The translations under genes were made by a program, and so were the position numbers. 64,000 nt of DNA from Paenibacillus_S sp043945595 (GTDB lineage Bacteria; Bacillota; Bacilli; Paenibacillales; NBRC-103111): NCBI RefSeq assembly GCF_043945595.1, contig NZ_JBIFNP010000001.1, positions 4,402,001 through 4,466,000 on the forward strand. Reading direction: 5' to 3'. Below, piece by piece: positions 1-8,633 of the stretch (within the stretch, counting starts at the first letter, position 1; each line of letters starts with the position of its first letter). The notes under the pieces are model-generated. The model was not told the DNA's origin. It did not search any database and worked only from the letters and a program-made list of their open reading frames with translations.

Positions 1-60
1 CTTCGAAGCGGAATCAGGTACTTTGCGGGGACCCCGAAAACATATACATACTATCCTGTT

Positions 61-99
61 AAAAAAATCCCCATACAGCGCCGTTCGGCTGCATGGGGA
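61..99 (-). terminator. Intrinsic terminator of the hydroxyacid dehydrogenase gene
   Basis: A near-perfect 12-bp inverted repeat pairs 68-79 with 88-99. Read on the minus strand it is followed by seven T (61-67). It lies just past the stop codon of the minus-strand dehydrogenase gene. Confidence 0.85.
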
Positions 100-121
100 C
101 CTTAAACTTTACTGCAAGTAG

Positions 122-1075
122 TTACAGCTTGCGGATGGGAGCTCCGTCCAGAAATGCCCGGATATCCTCCACCGCGTCACGATAAAAAATCCGGTAGTTG
201 TCCTCGGTAACATAACCGAGATGCGGTGTTGTCAGCACATTGGGCAGCGAACGGAACCGATCGGCCGCAGGCAGCGGCTCCACCTCGTAGACGTCCACTG
301 CAGCGCCCGCGATCCGGCCGCTCTCCAGCGCATCGGCCAGCGCATCCTGATCGACGATAGGAGCCCGCGAGGTATTGATCAAGTAAGCGGTCGGACGCAT
401 CCGCTTCAGCTCGGAAGCCCCGATCAGCCCCCTTGTCCGGTCGCCGAGCACAAGGTGAATCGAGACAAAGTCGCTCCGCTCCAGCAGTTCTTCCTTCGAA
501 GCCGCGAACGTGACGCCTTCTTCATCCGCCCGTTCCCGGGTCAGATTCTGGCTCCACGCCGATACCTCCATGCCGAATGCCTTCCCGATCTGCGCGACCC
601 GGCTGCCCAGCTTGCCCAAGCCCAGCAGTCCGAGCCTTTTGCCGGCGAGATCCGTTCCGATGGTCGTCTGCCAAGGGACGCCTGTACGCAGGGCGTTATG
701 CTCCACGGCGGTTTTGCGGGCCAGGCCGAGAATCAATGCCCAGGTCAGCTCGACCGTCGGTGTCGACAGCCCCCCTGTTCCGCATACGGTGATTCCCTGG
801 GCGGCAGCCGCCTGCAGATCTACGGAGGCATTGCGCATCCCCGTCGTAACAAGCAGCTTCAGCCGGGGCAGACGCGCAAGCACCGAGGCCGGGAACGGCG
901 TGCGCTCACGCATAATAACAAGCATGTCAAAGTCCGCAATCGCTTCGACAAGCTCATCCTCCCCCATAGGCCGATGGAAAAATGCCGCCTCTACCTGTCC
1001 GGAAATCGAGTTCCAATCTGCAAAACCTTGTGCCACCTGCTGATAATCATCCAATACCGCACAACGCAGCTTCAT
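122..1075 (-). CDS. D-2-hydroxyacid dehydrogenase family protein
   Basis: Cytosolic NAD(P)-dependent oxidoreductase of the D-isomer-specific 2-hydroxyacid dehydrogenase family, 317 aa, the normal length. The nucleotide-binding glycine loop is GLGKLG at residues 152-157. The catalytic set typical of the family is present: Arg237 (in NTSRAPI), Glu266 (in DVYEVEP) and His285 (in TTPHLGY). Substrate cannot be assigned; members act on glycerate, phosphoglycerate, lactate-like acids or glyoxylate. The start is ATG with a modest AAGGA upstream. The gene is monocistronic, ends in its own terminator, and is divergent from the squalene-hopene cyclase across about 160 bp. Confidence 0.9.
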   Translation of the reverse strand: MKLRCAVLDDYQQVAQGFADWNSISGQVEAAFFHRPMGEDELVEAIADFDMLVIMRERTPFPASVLARLPRLKLLVTTGMRNASVDLQAAAAQGITVCGTGGLSTPTVELTWALILGLARKTAVEHNALRTGVPWQTTIGTDLAGKRLGLLGLGKLGSRVAQIGKAFGMEVSAWSQNLTRERADEEGVTFAASKEELLERSDFVSIHLVLGDRTRGLIGASELKRMRPTAYLINTSRAPIVDQDALADALESGRIAGAAVDVYEVEPLPAADRFRSLPNVLTTPHLGYVTEDNYRIFYRDAVEDIRAFLDGAPIRKL

Positions 1076-1235
1076 TGATAGGTCCGTCCTTCATATGTAA
1101 GAGAGTATGATTTCATTCCAATTCTCCCGTAACGAGAGGGATGCTCAGACGACTACGCCCAACCATTTGAGAATAGTATAACATTGGGATCGGCTCTTGC
1201 AACAACGGGCTGACATAACGAAAGGAGGTTCAGCC

Positions 1236-3152
1236 ATGCAAGCGGGAACCGGCATCAGCGGCGCCATGCAGGGATTGACCGGGCAGCTGCTGCGCATGCA
1301 GCGGGAAGACGGCACCTGGCGCTTGTGCTTTGAGAACGGCCTGCTGACGGATGCCTATATGATCATTACGCTCCGCGTGCTGCAAATGCCCGACGAGCCT
1401 CTGATCCGCGCGCTGCATGACCGCATTCTTCAAGCGCAGCAGGAAGACGGCTCGTGGAAAGTGTACTACGATGAGAAGGACGGCAACGTGTCCGCGACCG
1501 TGGAGGCTTATTACGCGCTGCTGTACAGCGGGTACAGCCGTCCTGATGAGCCTCCGCTGCTTAAAGCGAAGCGGTTTATTGTCGCCAAGGGAGGGCTTGG
1601 CAGCGTTACCCAGGTGCTGACCAAGATCATCCTTGCCGCCACCGGCCAGTATCCATGGCCATCGTCGATTTTTATCCCGTTGGAGCTGCTGCTCCTTCCG
1701 CCTTCTTCTCCGATCAGCTTTTTCGATTTTTCCGGCTACGCAAGGGTACACCTGGCCCCTATGCTGCTGCTGGCCGATCGTAAATTCGTCACGGACGCCG
1801 GGAGCGCGCCGGATTTATCCGCTCTTCAGCTTGGCAGGCCGGACGGGCAAACGGACGGCTGGGGCCCGAATACCCGCAGCTGGCAGTCGTTCCTCGAGCG
1901 GATTCACAGCAGCCTCAAGAAGCTGACCGGACTGCCCGATCAGCTCCACCGGACCGCAACCCTTCAGGCCGAGCAGTATATGCTGCAGCGGATAGAGCCG
2001 GACGGCACGCTGTACAGCTACGCCACGTCCACTTTTCTTATGCTGTTCGCACTGCTCGCGCTCGGCTACGACAAAAAGCATCCGGTTCTCGTCCGTGCCG
2101 TCCAAGGCTTGAAGGGAATGCTGTGCCGGGCGGACGGACGCGTATTTTTGCAAAACTCGCCCTCCACCGTCTGGGATACCGCACTGCTGGCCCACGCTCT
2201 GGAAAGCACGGGGCTGGCTGCCGCCCAGCCGGCTGTCCGGCGCGCAGCCTCGTATCTTCTGTCCAAGCAGCAGCGTTCATTAGGGGACTGGAGCGTGCAT
2301 AATCCGAATCCCGTTCCCGGAGGCTGGGGCTTTTCCGAAAGCAATACCATCAATCCCGATGTGGATGATACGACCGCGGCCTTAAGAGCGATCAAGCCTT
2401 TCCTGCGGGCGGACCCCGCTTACCGCGAGGCCTGGAACCGCGGCTTGAACTGGGTGCTCTCGATGCAGAATTCCGACGGAGGCTGGCCTTCGTTCGAGCG
2501 GGATGCCGACCTTCCTATCCTGACGTGGCTTCCGATTGAAGGGGCCAAAGCGGCAGCAGTCGATCCGTCCACTGCGGATTTGACCGGGCGGACGCTGGAA
2601 TATTTGGGTGAAAGCGCCGGCTTTACCGTTCAGCACGCTTTTATACGCCGTGCGGTGGATTGGCTGTATCATAACCAGGTAGAGGACGGCTCATGGTACG
2701 GCCGTTGGGGCGTCTGTTATCTCTATGGGACGTGGGGAGCGTTAACGGGCATGCGGGCTGTAGGCGTGGATGCGGCGCAGCCGGCTGTCCAAAAGGCCGT
2801 CCATTGGCTGTTCCGCGTCCAGAATGAAGACGGAGGCTGGGGAGAGTCATGCGAAAGCGACCGGCGGATGCGCTACATCCCGCTCGGGGAGAGCACGCCG
2901 TCGCAAACGGCGTGGGCGCTGGACGCTCTCATCTCCGTCCATGCCGCTCCGACTCCGCAAATGGAAAAAGGCGCAGCCCGCCTCGTTTCGCTGCTTCAGG
3001 AGCAGGATTGGCGGCAGGTGTATCCGACCGGGGCCGGACTGCCCGGATTTTTTTACAGTCATTACCACAGCTACCGGTATATCTGGCCTCTGCTGGCCTT
3101 AAGCCATTACCGCCGCAAGTACGGCTCAGCGGCCGGAAGCGCTCTGGATTGA
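1236..3152 (+). CDS. sqhC: Squalene-hopene cyclase / sporulenol synthase family terpene cyclase
   Basis: Class II terpene cyclase of 638 aa, a membrane-associated alpha-barrel enzyme that protonates and cyclises squalene-type polyenes to hopanoids, or in Bacillus cyclises tetraprenyl-curcumene to sporulenol. The catalytic acid motif DVDD lies at residues 375-378. Several QW repeats that stabilise the fold are visible (QREDGTW, QQEDGSW, QNSDGGW, QVEDGSW, QNEDGGW). The start at 1236 was chosen because AAAGGAGGT sits at 1221-1229; an earlier in-frame ATG at 1197 has no ribosome site. No squalene synthase or prenyltransferase gene lies nearby, so the substrate (squalene or a sesquarterpene) is undecided. 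The 3' end overlaps the convergent AraC gene by 27 bp. Confidence 0.93.
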   Translation: MQAGTGISGAMQGLTGQLLRMQREDGTWRLCFENGLLTDAYMIITLRVLQMPDEPLIRALHDRILQAQQEDGSWKVYYDEKDGNVSATVEAYYALLYSGYSRPDEPPLLKAKRFIVAKGGLGSVTQVLTKIILAATGQYPWPSSIFIPLELLLLPPSSPISFFDFSGYARVHLAPMLLLADRKFVTDAGSAPDLSALQLGRPDGQTDGWGPNTRSWQSFLERIHSSLKKLTGLPDQLHRTATLQAEQYMLQRIEPDGTLYSYATSTFLMLFALLALGYDKKHPVLVRAVQGLKGMLCRADGRVFLQNSPSTVWDTALLAHALESTGLAAAQPAVRRAASYLLSKQQRSLGDWSVHNPNPVPGGWGFSESNTINPDVDDTTAALRAIKPFLRADPAYREAWNRGLNWVLSMQNSDGGWPSFERDADLPILTWLPIEGAKAAAVDPSTADLTGRTLEYLGESAGFTVQHAFIRRAVDWLYHNQVEDGSWYGRWGVCYLYGTWGALTGMRAVGVDAAQPAVQKAVHWLFRVQNEDGGWGESCESDRRMRYIPLGESTPSQTAWALDALISVHAAPTPQMEKGAARLVSLLQEQDWRQVYPTGAGLPGFFYSHYHSYRYIWPLLALSHYRRKYGSAAGSALD

Positions 3153-4016
3153 ATGATGCTTGCGGTAAGCTACCGGGGTCATTCCCTTCGTTTCGCGGAA
3201 AATCCGGGCGAACGTATTGTAGGAGCCATAGCCCGTCTCAAGCGCAATGTCCGACACGTTCATCTCCGTCGAGACGAGCAGCCCGCAGGCTTGGCGAATC
3301 CGGACATCATGGACGAAGGTGAGAAAATTTTGCCCGATCGCTTTCTTGAACAGCTCGCTCAAGTAAGGCACACTGAAGCCGAACCGCTCCGCCAGGCCAG
3401 TCAAGGTCAAATCGTCCTGGTAATGGACGTGAATATGCTGAATCACCTGCCAGATGCTCCCTTTGGGCTGTATTCTGCCCGCTCCCGGCGTGACGGCTTC
3501 CTGCGCCGTTCCGGCGGAGCGCCGGGCTCTGTCGAAGTGGACGAGCAGCTCCAGCAGCTTCGATTTGATCAGCACATGCTTCCACGGCTCATTTCTCTCG
3601 TATTCCTGCAGCAGCTCCGCTACAATGCCGTACATCCGGTCCTGCAACCCCCCCGTCATCTGGACGAAGGGAGAGAGCCCCTCCTCCGCCGACTGCCAAT
3701 CGATGCCGGGCATGAGTTCTCCCGGGGCGTATAAATGGATGCCGAAGTTGCAGTTGTACAAAGACAGATGCCCGCCCGCCGCCGGATGAATTTCGTGGTA
3801 CTGATAGGGCATAACCAGCGTAAACGTACCCGGACGCATCGGATGCTCCACCCCATTGATTATCTCAATGCCGCTTCCGTCTACAACGTAGGAAAACTCC
3901 AGAAAGTCGTGGCGATGCGAAGGAAACCCCCGGGTTAACGTATTGATTTTCATATGAAAAGGTAAATCCGAATCCATATTCGGATAGTGGGTTAAATATG
4001 CAGGCACCGATACCAT
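3126..4016 (-). CDS. AraC family transcriptional regulator with N-terminal cupin
   Basis: One-component sugar-type regulator, 296 aa. Residues about 20-110 look like an AraC ligand-binding cupin (histidine-rich PSHRHDFLEFSYV and PYQYHEIHPA segments). The C-terminal 100 residues form the double helix-turn-helix, ending with the conserved GYGSYNTFARIFRETKGMTPVAYR-type region split over the second HTH. The start at 4016 is preferred because AAGGAGG lies at 4028-4034, 11 nt upstream; a GTG at 4076 lacks a ribosome site. It is divergent from the Gfo/Idh/MocA gene at 4476 and may control it; this is inferred from arrangement only. Confidence 0.88.
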   Translation of the reverse strand: MVSVPAYLTHYPNMDSDLPFHMKINTLTRGFPSHRHDFLEFSYVVDGSGIEIINGVEHPMRPGTFTLVMPYQYHEIHPAAGGHLSLYNCNFGIHLYAPGELMPGIDWQSAEEGLSPFVQMTGGLQDRMYGIVAELLQEYERNEPWKHVLIKSKLLELLVHFDRARRSAGTAQEAVTPGAGRIQPKGSIWQVIQHIHVHYQDDLTLTGLAERFGFSVPYLSELFKKAIGQNFLTFVHDVRIRQACGLLVSTEMNVSDIALETGYGSYNTFARIFRETKGMTPVAYRKHHSIQSASGR

Positions 4017-4475
4017 GAAAATTCCAGCCTCCTTGTACCATTCAACGGTGATCAACTGAAAAAGTGGGATATCCACCGGAAAAAATGAGACGCAAATTAC
4101 GGCCGTTCATTTTACTATAAATAAAGAACAAGGCACGCTTCGAATAAAAGCACTGCTGGCCTGTGTCATGAAGGCAGTATAAGATAAGCCCCTGTTCGGA
4201 GCTATTTCACGAAGCGTCCCCTGTAAAGAGACAGCTTTTATGGCCGTCAGTAAGGATCTTCATTGTGCTTGACCGCTTGAAGAGGCCATTCTGAAACGGT
4301 AAAAGAAGGGGCATTCGCGTTTGCAGACTGCAGAGACTGTGCTTTTGTCTTCTAATACATGTACATTTCTACAGCCTGCATGGACATCCCTGCTCCAACG
4401 GGCGCCGTATCTTTGTGAAAAGGCTTACAAATTGATTTTAATTTTATCCTAACTTATTTCAGGAGGGTCTCAATC
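4017..4475. other. Intergenic region between divergent AraC and oxidoreductase genes
   Basis: About 460 bp holding the two divergent promoters. The part next to the AraC gene is A/T-rich (around 4110-4130), as is the stretch at 4430-4460 before the ribosome site of the oxidoreductase gene. I see no convincing RNA gene, operator palindrome or further reading frame. Confidence 0.5.
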
Positions 4476-5552
4476 ATGAGCAGCTCAGCACAAATCCGCA
4501 TCGGCATTATCGGCGCGGGCAATATCGGAAACGTACATATCCAAACTTTCAAGCAGCTTCCGGACGATGTTTCCATTCAAGCGATTACGGACGCGTATCT
4601 CCCGTTGGCGGAGCAGCGTGCAGCCGAGCACGGCATTCCCAAATGCTACTCAACCGCAGAAGAGCTGATCGCCGATCCGGACATCGACGCCGTCGTCATC
4701 GGCGTGCCGAACCAATGGCATGCGCCTATCGCGATCCAAGCGCTTCGTGCCGGCAAGCACGTGCTGCTGGAGAAGCCGATGGCTATCGACGTAGCTTCCG
4801 CACGCGAAATCGTCCGCGCCCAGCGCGAAAGCGGCAAAATCGTCATGATCCCGCATCAGATGCGCTGGGAATCCATTCCGCTGCAGGTGAAGGAGCAGGT
4901 GGAGCAAGGCGCGCTGGGAACTATCTACAACGCCAAGGTCGGCTGGTTCCGCCGCAAGGGCATTCCCGGCTGGGGCACCTGGTTTACGCAAAGAGAGCAG
5001 TCCGGCGGCGGCCCGCTGATCGATATCGGCGTTCATATGCTGGATCTGGCTTTCTTCCTGATGAACAATCCGAAGCCGGTTTCCGTTTACGGTTCCACTT
5101 ATGCGGAATTCGGTCCGAAAAAACGCGGCATCGGCACTTGGGGCAAGCCGAACTGGAACGGCACGTTCGACGTTGAGGATTTGGCGACCGCTCTGATCAA
5201 GATGGAGGACGGAAGCACTCTCTCTCTGGAAGTGAGCTGGGCTGTCCATATGGATACGGACAGCAAGCATTTCATCCATTTGATGGGCTCCGAGGGCGGC
5301 GCTTCGATCCGCGGCAACGAGGGCAAGCTGCTGACCGAGACGTTCGAACGCGCGATAGAAGTCAACCTGACTACGCCGCAGAACGATGAAGGCGGACGGG
5401 TCCGCTTGAGCCGTCATTTCGTGGAATGCATCCGCGAAGGCAAGGAGCCGACCACTTCGGTAATGACGGGCTTCACGAATAACCTGATTCTGGACGCGAT
5501 CTACGAGTCTTCCCGTACGGGACATGAAGTTATTCTCGACTGGAGCTTGTAG
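4476..5552 (+). CDS. Gfo/Idh/MocA family oxidoreductase
   Basis: NAD(P)-dependent sugar or inositol dehydrogenase-like protein, 358 aa. It has the N-terminal Rossmann fold (IGIIGAGNIGNVH, residues about 9-21), the family EKP motif at residues 99-101, and the DIGVH segment at 183-187 that supplies catalytic Asp and His in this family. The C-terminal half is the substrate-binding alpha/beta domain. AGGAGGG at 4461-4467 fixes the start. It is followed by a sugar-isomerase-like gene 130 bp downstream, a pairing usual in inositol and uncommon-sugar catabolism. The exact substrate is not predictable. Confidence 0.92.
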   Translation: MSSSAQIRIGIIGAGNIGNVHIQTFKQLPDDVSIQAITDAYLPLAEQRAAEHGIPKCYSTAEELIADPDIDAVVIGVPNQWHAPIAIQALRAGKHVLLEKPMAIDVASAREIVRAQRESGKIVMIPHQMRWESIPLQVKEQVEQGALGTIYNAKVGWFRRKGIPGWGTWFTQREQSGGGPLIDIGVHMLDLAFFLMNNPKPVSVYGSTYAEFGPKKRGIGTWGKPNWNGTFDVEDLATALIKMEDGSTLSLEVSWAVHMDTDSKHFIHLMGSEGGASIRGNEGKLLTETFERAIEVNLTTPQNDEGGRVRLSRHFVECIREGKEPTTSVMTGFTNNLILDAIYESSRTGHEVILDWSL

Positions 5553-5561
5553 TACGGCAAG

Positions 5562-5592
5562 CCTCCCGTGTCTGACGCTAAGTCGCGGGAGG
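5562..5592 (+). terminator. Weak hairpin terminator or attenuator after the oxidoreductase gene
   Basis: CCTCCCG (5562-5568) pairs with CGGGAGG (5586-5592) and is followed by a short T-rich stretch (TTCATTTT). The stem is short and the T-run interrupted, so it may only partly separate the two genes. Confidence 0.5.
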
Positions 5593-5683
5593 TTCATTTT
5601 ATCCAATACACCGAACATGCATGACGTGATTTAAACTTATAGCAAGATAACTTGCTGGTAAATGTACAGGAGGCGATGATACC

Positions 5684-6531
5684 ATGCTAAAAGGATTAAC
5701 CCGTGCCGGACTCGGCAATATCGGCTCCATCGAGGATTTCATCCGCGGCGCGTCGGCGCATCAATTCGAAGCGATCGCAGCCCAGGGGACGGAGCTGGAA
5801 GCCTGGATTGAGGAGAAAGGCGCAGACGGCGCTCTCGCTTTCTTGAACGAGCACCGGATTCAGATCGGAACGATCGGCTTATCCGTCCAATGGCGGACGA
5901 CCGAAGAGGAATTCCGCAGCGGACTGGTGCGTCTCGCCAAGGATGCGGAAGCGGCGGCGGCTTTAGGCTGCACGACATGCAGCACATATGTGCTGCCCTC
6001 CACCGACCACGAAGCCGCCCACTTCATGGCGCTGGCTACGCGCAGACTGCGACCTGCGCCCAGATTCTTGCGCCGTACGGCATTCGGCTTGCGCTCGAAT
6101 TCGTCGGTCCGCATCATCTGCGCACCCGCTGGAAGAATCCGTTCATCTGGGGCATGCAGGAGATGCTCGATTGGATCGACGCCATCGGCGAAAGCAACGT
6201 CGGGCTCTTGTTCGACAGCTACCACTGGTATACGAACGAGCTGGGCGTCGACGATATTCTCCGTCTGAAACCAGAGCAGATCGTGGTGGCGCATATTAAC
6301 GACGCGCCGGATGTCCCCGTCTCGGAAGCGCTCGATAACGACCGCTTGTTCCCCGGCGAGGGCGTGATCGATCTGGCCGGCTTCCTGAGCGCGCTTCATC
6401 AGATCGGTTACAAGGGCGTCATCGCCCAGGAGATCTTAACGCCGAAGCCGCTTGAGGACTCGAGCGAAACGCTGCTGAAGCGGTCTCAGGACGGATTCCG
6501 CAAGGTCTACGCGGCGGCAGGACTGCAGTGA
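5684..6531 (+). pseudogene. Sugar phosphate isomerase/epimerase (TIM barrel), frameshifted
   Basis: Xylose-isomerase-like TIM-barrel protein of about 282 aa if repaired, of the IolE/IolI-like superfamily that handles inositol or sugar intermediates. The first 120 codons (from ATG 5684, preceded by AGGAGG) read in one frame up to the HFMALAT segment. The rest, beginning AQILAPYGIRLALEFVG and including metal-ligand-type segments LLFDSYHW and VAHINDAP, is in the next frame. The change lies near 6046-6052 and one added base restores continuity. Both halves are well conserved in style, so a sequencing error is as likely as a real mutation. It probably works with the upstream oxidoreductase. Confidence 0.82.
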
Positions 6532-6662
6532 TTGCAGTTACCCCAGTAACCAGACTAGGAACGCTTAGCCTGAACGGGAAAGCCAATCTCAGGGGCATCG
6601 CCCCGCAAGATAGAAGAATCCCCCTATAGCATAACAACAGTCCCATAGCCTTAACCGGGCTG

Positions 6663-6716
6663 AACTGCACTCCAATTGTTAGATAAGCCGAACAATTGGA
6701 GTGCAGTTTTTTTAGC
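6663..6716. terminator. Bidirectional terminator formed by a long palindrome
   Basis: A near-perfect 18-bp stem (6663-6680 with 6691-6708) is followed by TTTTTTT on the plus strand and serves the sugar-isomerase gene. It also lies 50 bp past the minus-strand solute-binding gene. Its sequence resembles a second palindrome at 44156-44202. Confidence 0.8.
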
Positions 6717-6761
6717 TTGTTTAGCTAGAGGAACTGACTTCTAGGATTATGACGTCCGGTG

Positions 6762-8428
6762 TCAGGAATGCAGCTTCTTCATTCGAGTATCGTACGCTTC
6801 CTGATAAATGTCCAAATATCGTTTCAAATTCAACTTGTCCAGCGTCTGCAGATAAGCGTCCCAGTCTTTCTCAATATCCAGGTCGCCGATCATGGCCCGG
6901 GCAATCGTTTCCTTGCGGAAATCCTCGATCGGCTTGGCCAGCTGATCCAGCTCTTCTGCCTGCTCGGTCGTAAAAAACAGCGGCGGCACCACCTTGGCGA
7001 CATCCAGCCGGTACGGCTCATACTTCTCTTTCGTTTCCCTGTACAGGATGACCTCCAGCGGATTGTTCAGGTCTGCGGCCTGGCTGAGCCGCCAGCTGGC
7101 AGTGCGGTAAGAGGGGCCGGTCTGGGCCAGTGAGCGTTCTGTAGTTTGCCGTAGTTGGCCAGCTGCTTCCATTTGGCCGGCTTGCCGTCAATGCCGACAT
7201 CTCCCGGCCCCGCCCAGGTCCATTCCTTCTCCGGCCTGCCGATTATGCCGCGGAAAGCGGCTTCTTCGCTGTACAGCAAATCCGCCAGCCGGAAGGCCGC
7301 CTCCGGGCTCTTGGCTTTATCTGTAATAATGAACGCACCGGGAGAAACCGACCGGTACGGATTGTACTCGGCGGTCCGCCAGCCGCCCGGTCCCTGAAGG
7401 GGCGCTACGGCGACGTAGTCCTTCCAGCGGGTGCCCTCCAGCGAGCTGAACACCGAAGGGTTCTGCGAAGGGACCGCCCCGATCAGATTGGCTGCAGGAT
7501 TCTCGCCCAGCAGCCGCAGCTGATTGCGGTCCTGCGTGAAGGACTGCGTAGCGATCAGCCCCTTTTGATACAATTCCCGCAAATACAGCAGCCCCTGCTT
7601 CCAGCCCGGTTGATTGTAGGCCGCTTGGATTTTGCCGTTCTCAATAAACATATAATTGGTGTCGCTTTGCACGAACGATTCCATCAGAAAGGTTTCGATC
7701 GCCCCGGAAGGGGCGTTTGTTGCGCTGACCAGCGGCAGCTCGTCAGCCTTGCCGTTGCCATTGGGATCCTTGTCCTTAAAGGCCTGCAGCACCTGCTCGA
7801 ACGCCTCGGTCGTCGTCGGCAAGGGCAGCCCCAGCCGGGTCAGCCAGGCCTGGTTGATCCACATTTTGCTGCTTAGCAGACAGTGATAGCAATCGTTCAC
7901 CAAGGGCAGCGAGTAAATGTTGCCGTCCGGCGCCGTAATGACCTCTTTGGCATAGGCTGCCTGCTCCAGCACCCGCTTCGTTTCGACCCCGTACTGTTCG
8001 ATCAGTCGGTTCATCGGAAGAAAGACGCCGTCCTTGCCGTACAGAGCCTGCTGCACCGGCTTAACGTTAAGCCCCAGGAAAACATCCGGATAATCACCGC
8101 TGGCAAGGGCGAGATTGAGCTTCTGCTGGGCATTCTTATCCGGAACGACCTCCCACTCAATGTGAAGGTTCGTCTTCTCCTCCAGCCACTTGGTGAATTC
8201 ATTGGTGGCGAAATTTTCGACACGGTTATTGTCCATCACCATAACCCGCAGGGTGGTCGGCTCATTCGTAATCGGGAACACGCCCGCCGGATTGACGACG
8301 ATGCTTGCCGGCTCCTTCGCCTGCAGCGGATTTTCGCTCTTCGGCTCGCAGCCGGCCATCGCCAGCACGCCTCCGATGAGGAGGGCTGCGCTGGCAGCGA
8401 ATTTACACATTCTTACGTATTGTGACAC
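6762..8428 (-). pseudogene. ABC transporter extracellular solute-binding lipoprotein, frameshifted
   Basis: Oligosaccharide-binding lipoprotein of the LplA type, about 555 aa when repaired. The signal peptide ends in the lipobox LAMAGC near residue 27, so it would be lipid-anchored outside the membrane. The DPNGNGKADE segment is typical of Paenibacillus binding proteins. Start is GTG at 8428 behind GGAGGAGG. The frame breaks near 7123: restoring one G in the GGCCC tract gives HW-AQTGPSYR and joins the N-terminal 430 residues to the C-terminal 130. The paralogue at 13105-14791 has the same layout (NW-GQTGPSYR). No permease genes accompany it; it lies behind a two-component system, so it may share permeases encoded elsewhere. 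Confidence 0.88.
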
Positions 8429-8633
8429 AGGTCCTCCTCCTCTGATTAAAAGCAGCTGCCGAGGCTGTCAGTTCCATCGGTCTATTGGTTCCACCGGTTT
8501 CGCCGATCCGTGGTTCGCTGGCGGTGCAGCAGCCGATCGGTCCGTCGGTTCCACTAGTAACGCCGGTTCCGCTGCTTCCGTTCGTTCTGCCGGTTCCGCT
8601 GCTCCAAAGCATGCGCTGTACGCAGCCGGTATT
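8429..8633. repeat. Spacer with short imperfect tandem repeats
   Basis: The 205-bp gap between the histidine kinase and the solute-binding gene contains two exact 15-bp copies (8562-8576 and 8589-8603, 27 bp apart) of GCCGGTTCCGCTGCT, plus looser GGTTCCACCGG-like copies from 8470. It looks like a decayed or expanding simple repeat, not CRISPR. The ribosome site of the next gene is at its edge. Confidence 0.55.

Noticed and set aside
221..1078. Long plus-strand reading frame opposite the hydroxyacid dehydrogenase gene
   Set aside because: Antisense frame in GC-rich coding DNA, Arg- and Gln-rich, with no family features. The same applies to many long antisense frames, for example those opposite the kinase at 8634-10478 and the HrpB gene.
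8460..8620. CRISPR-like array
   Set aside because: The repeats are imperfect, short and irregularly spaced, and there are no cas genes.
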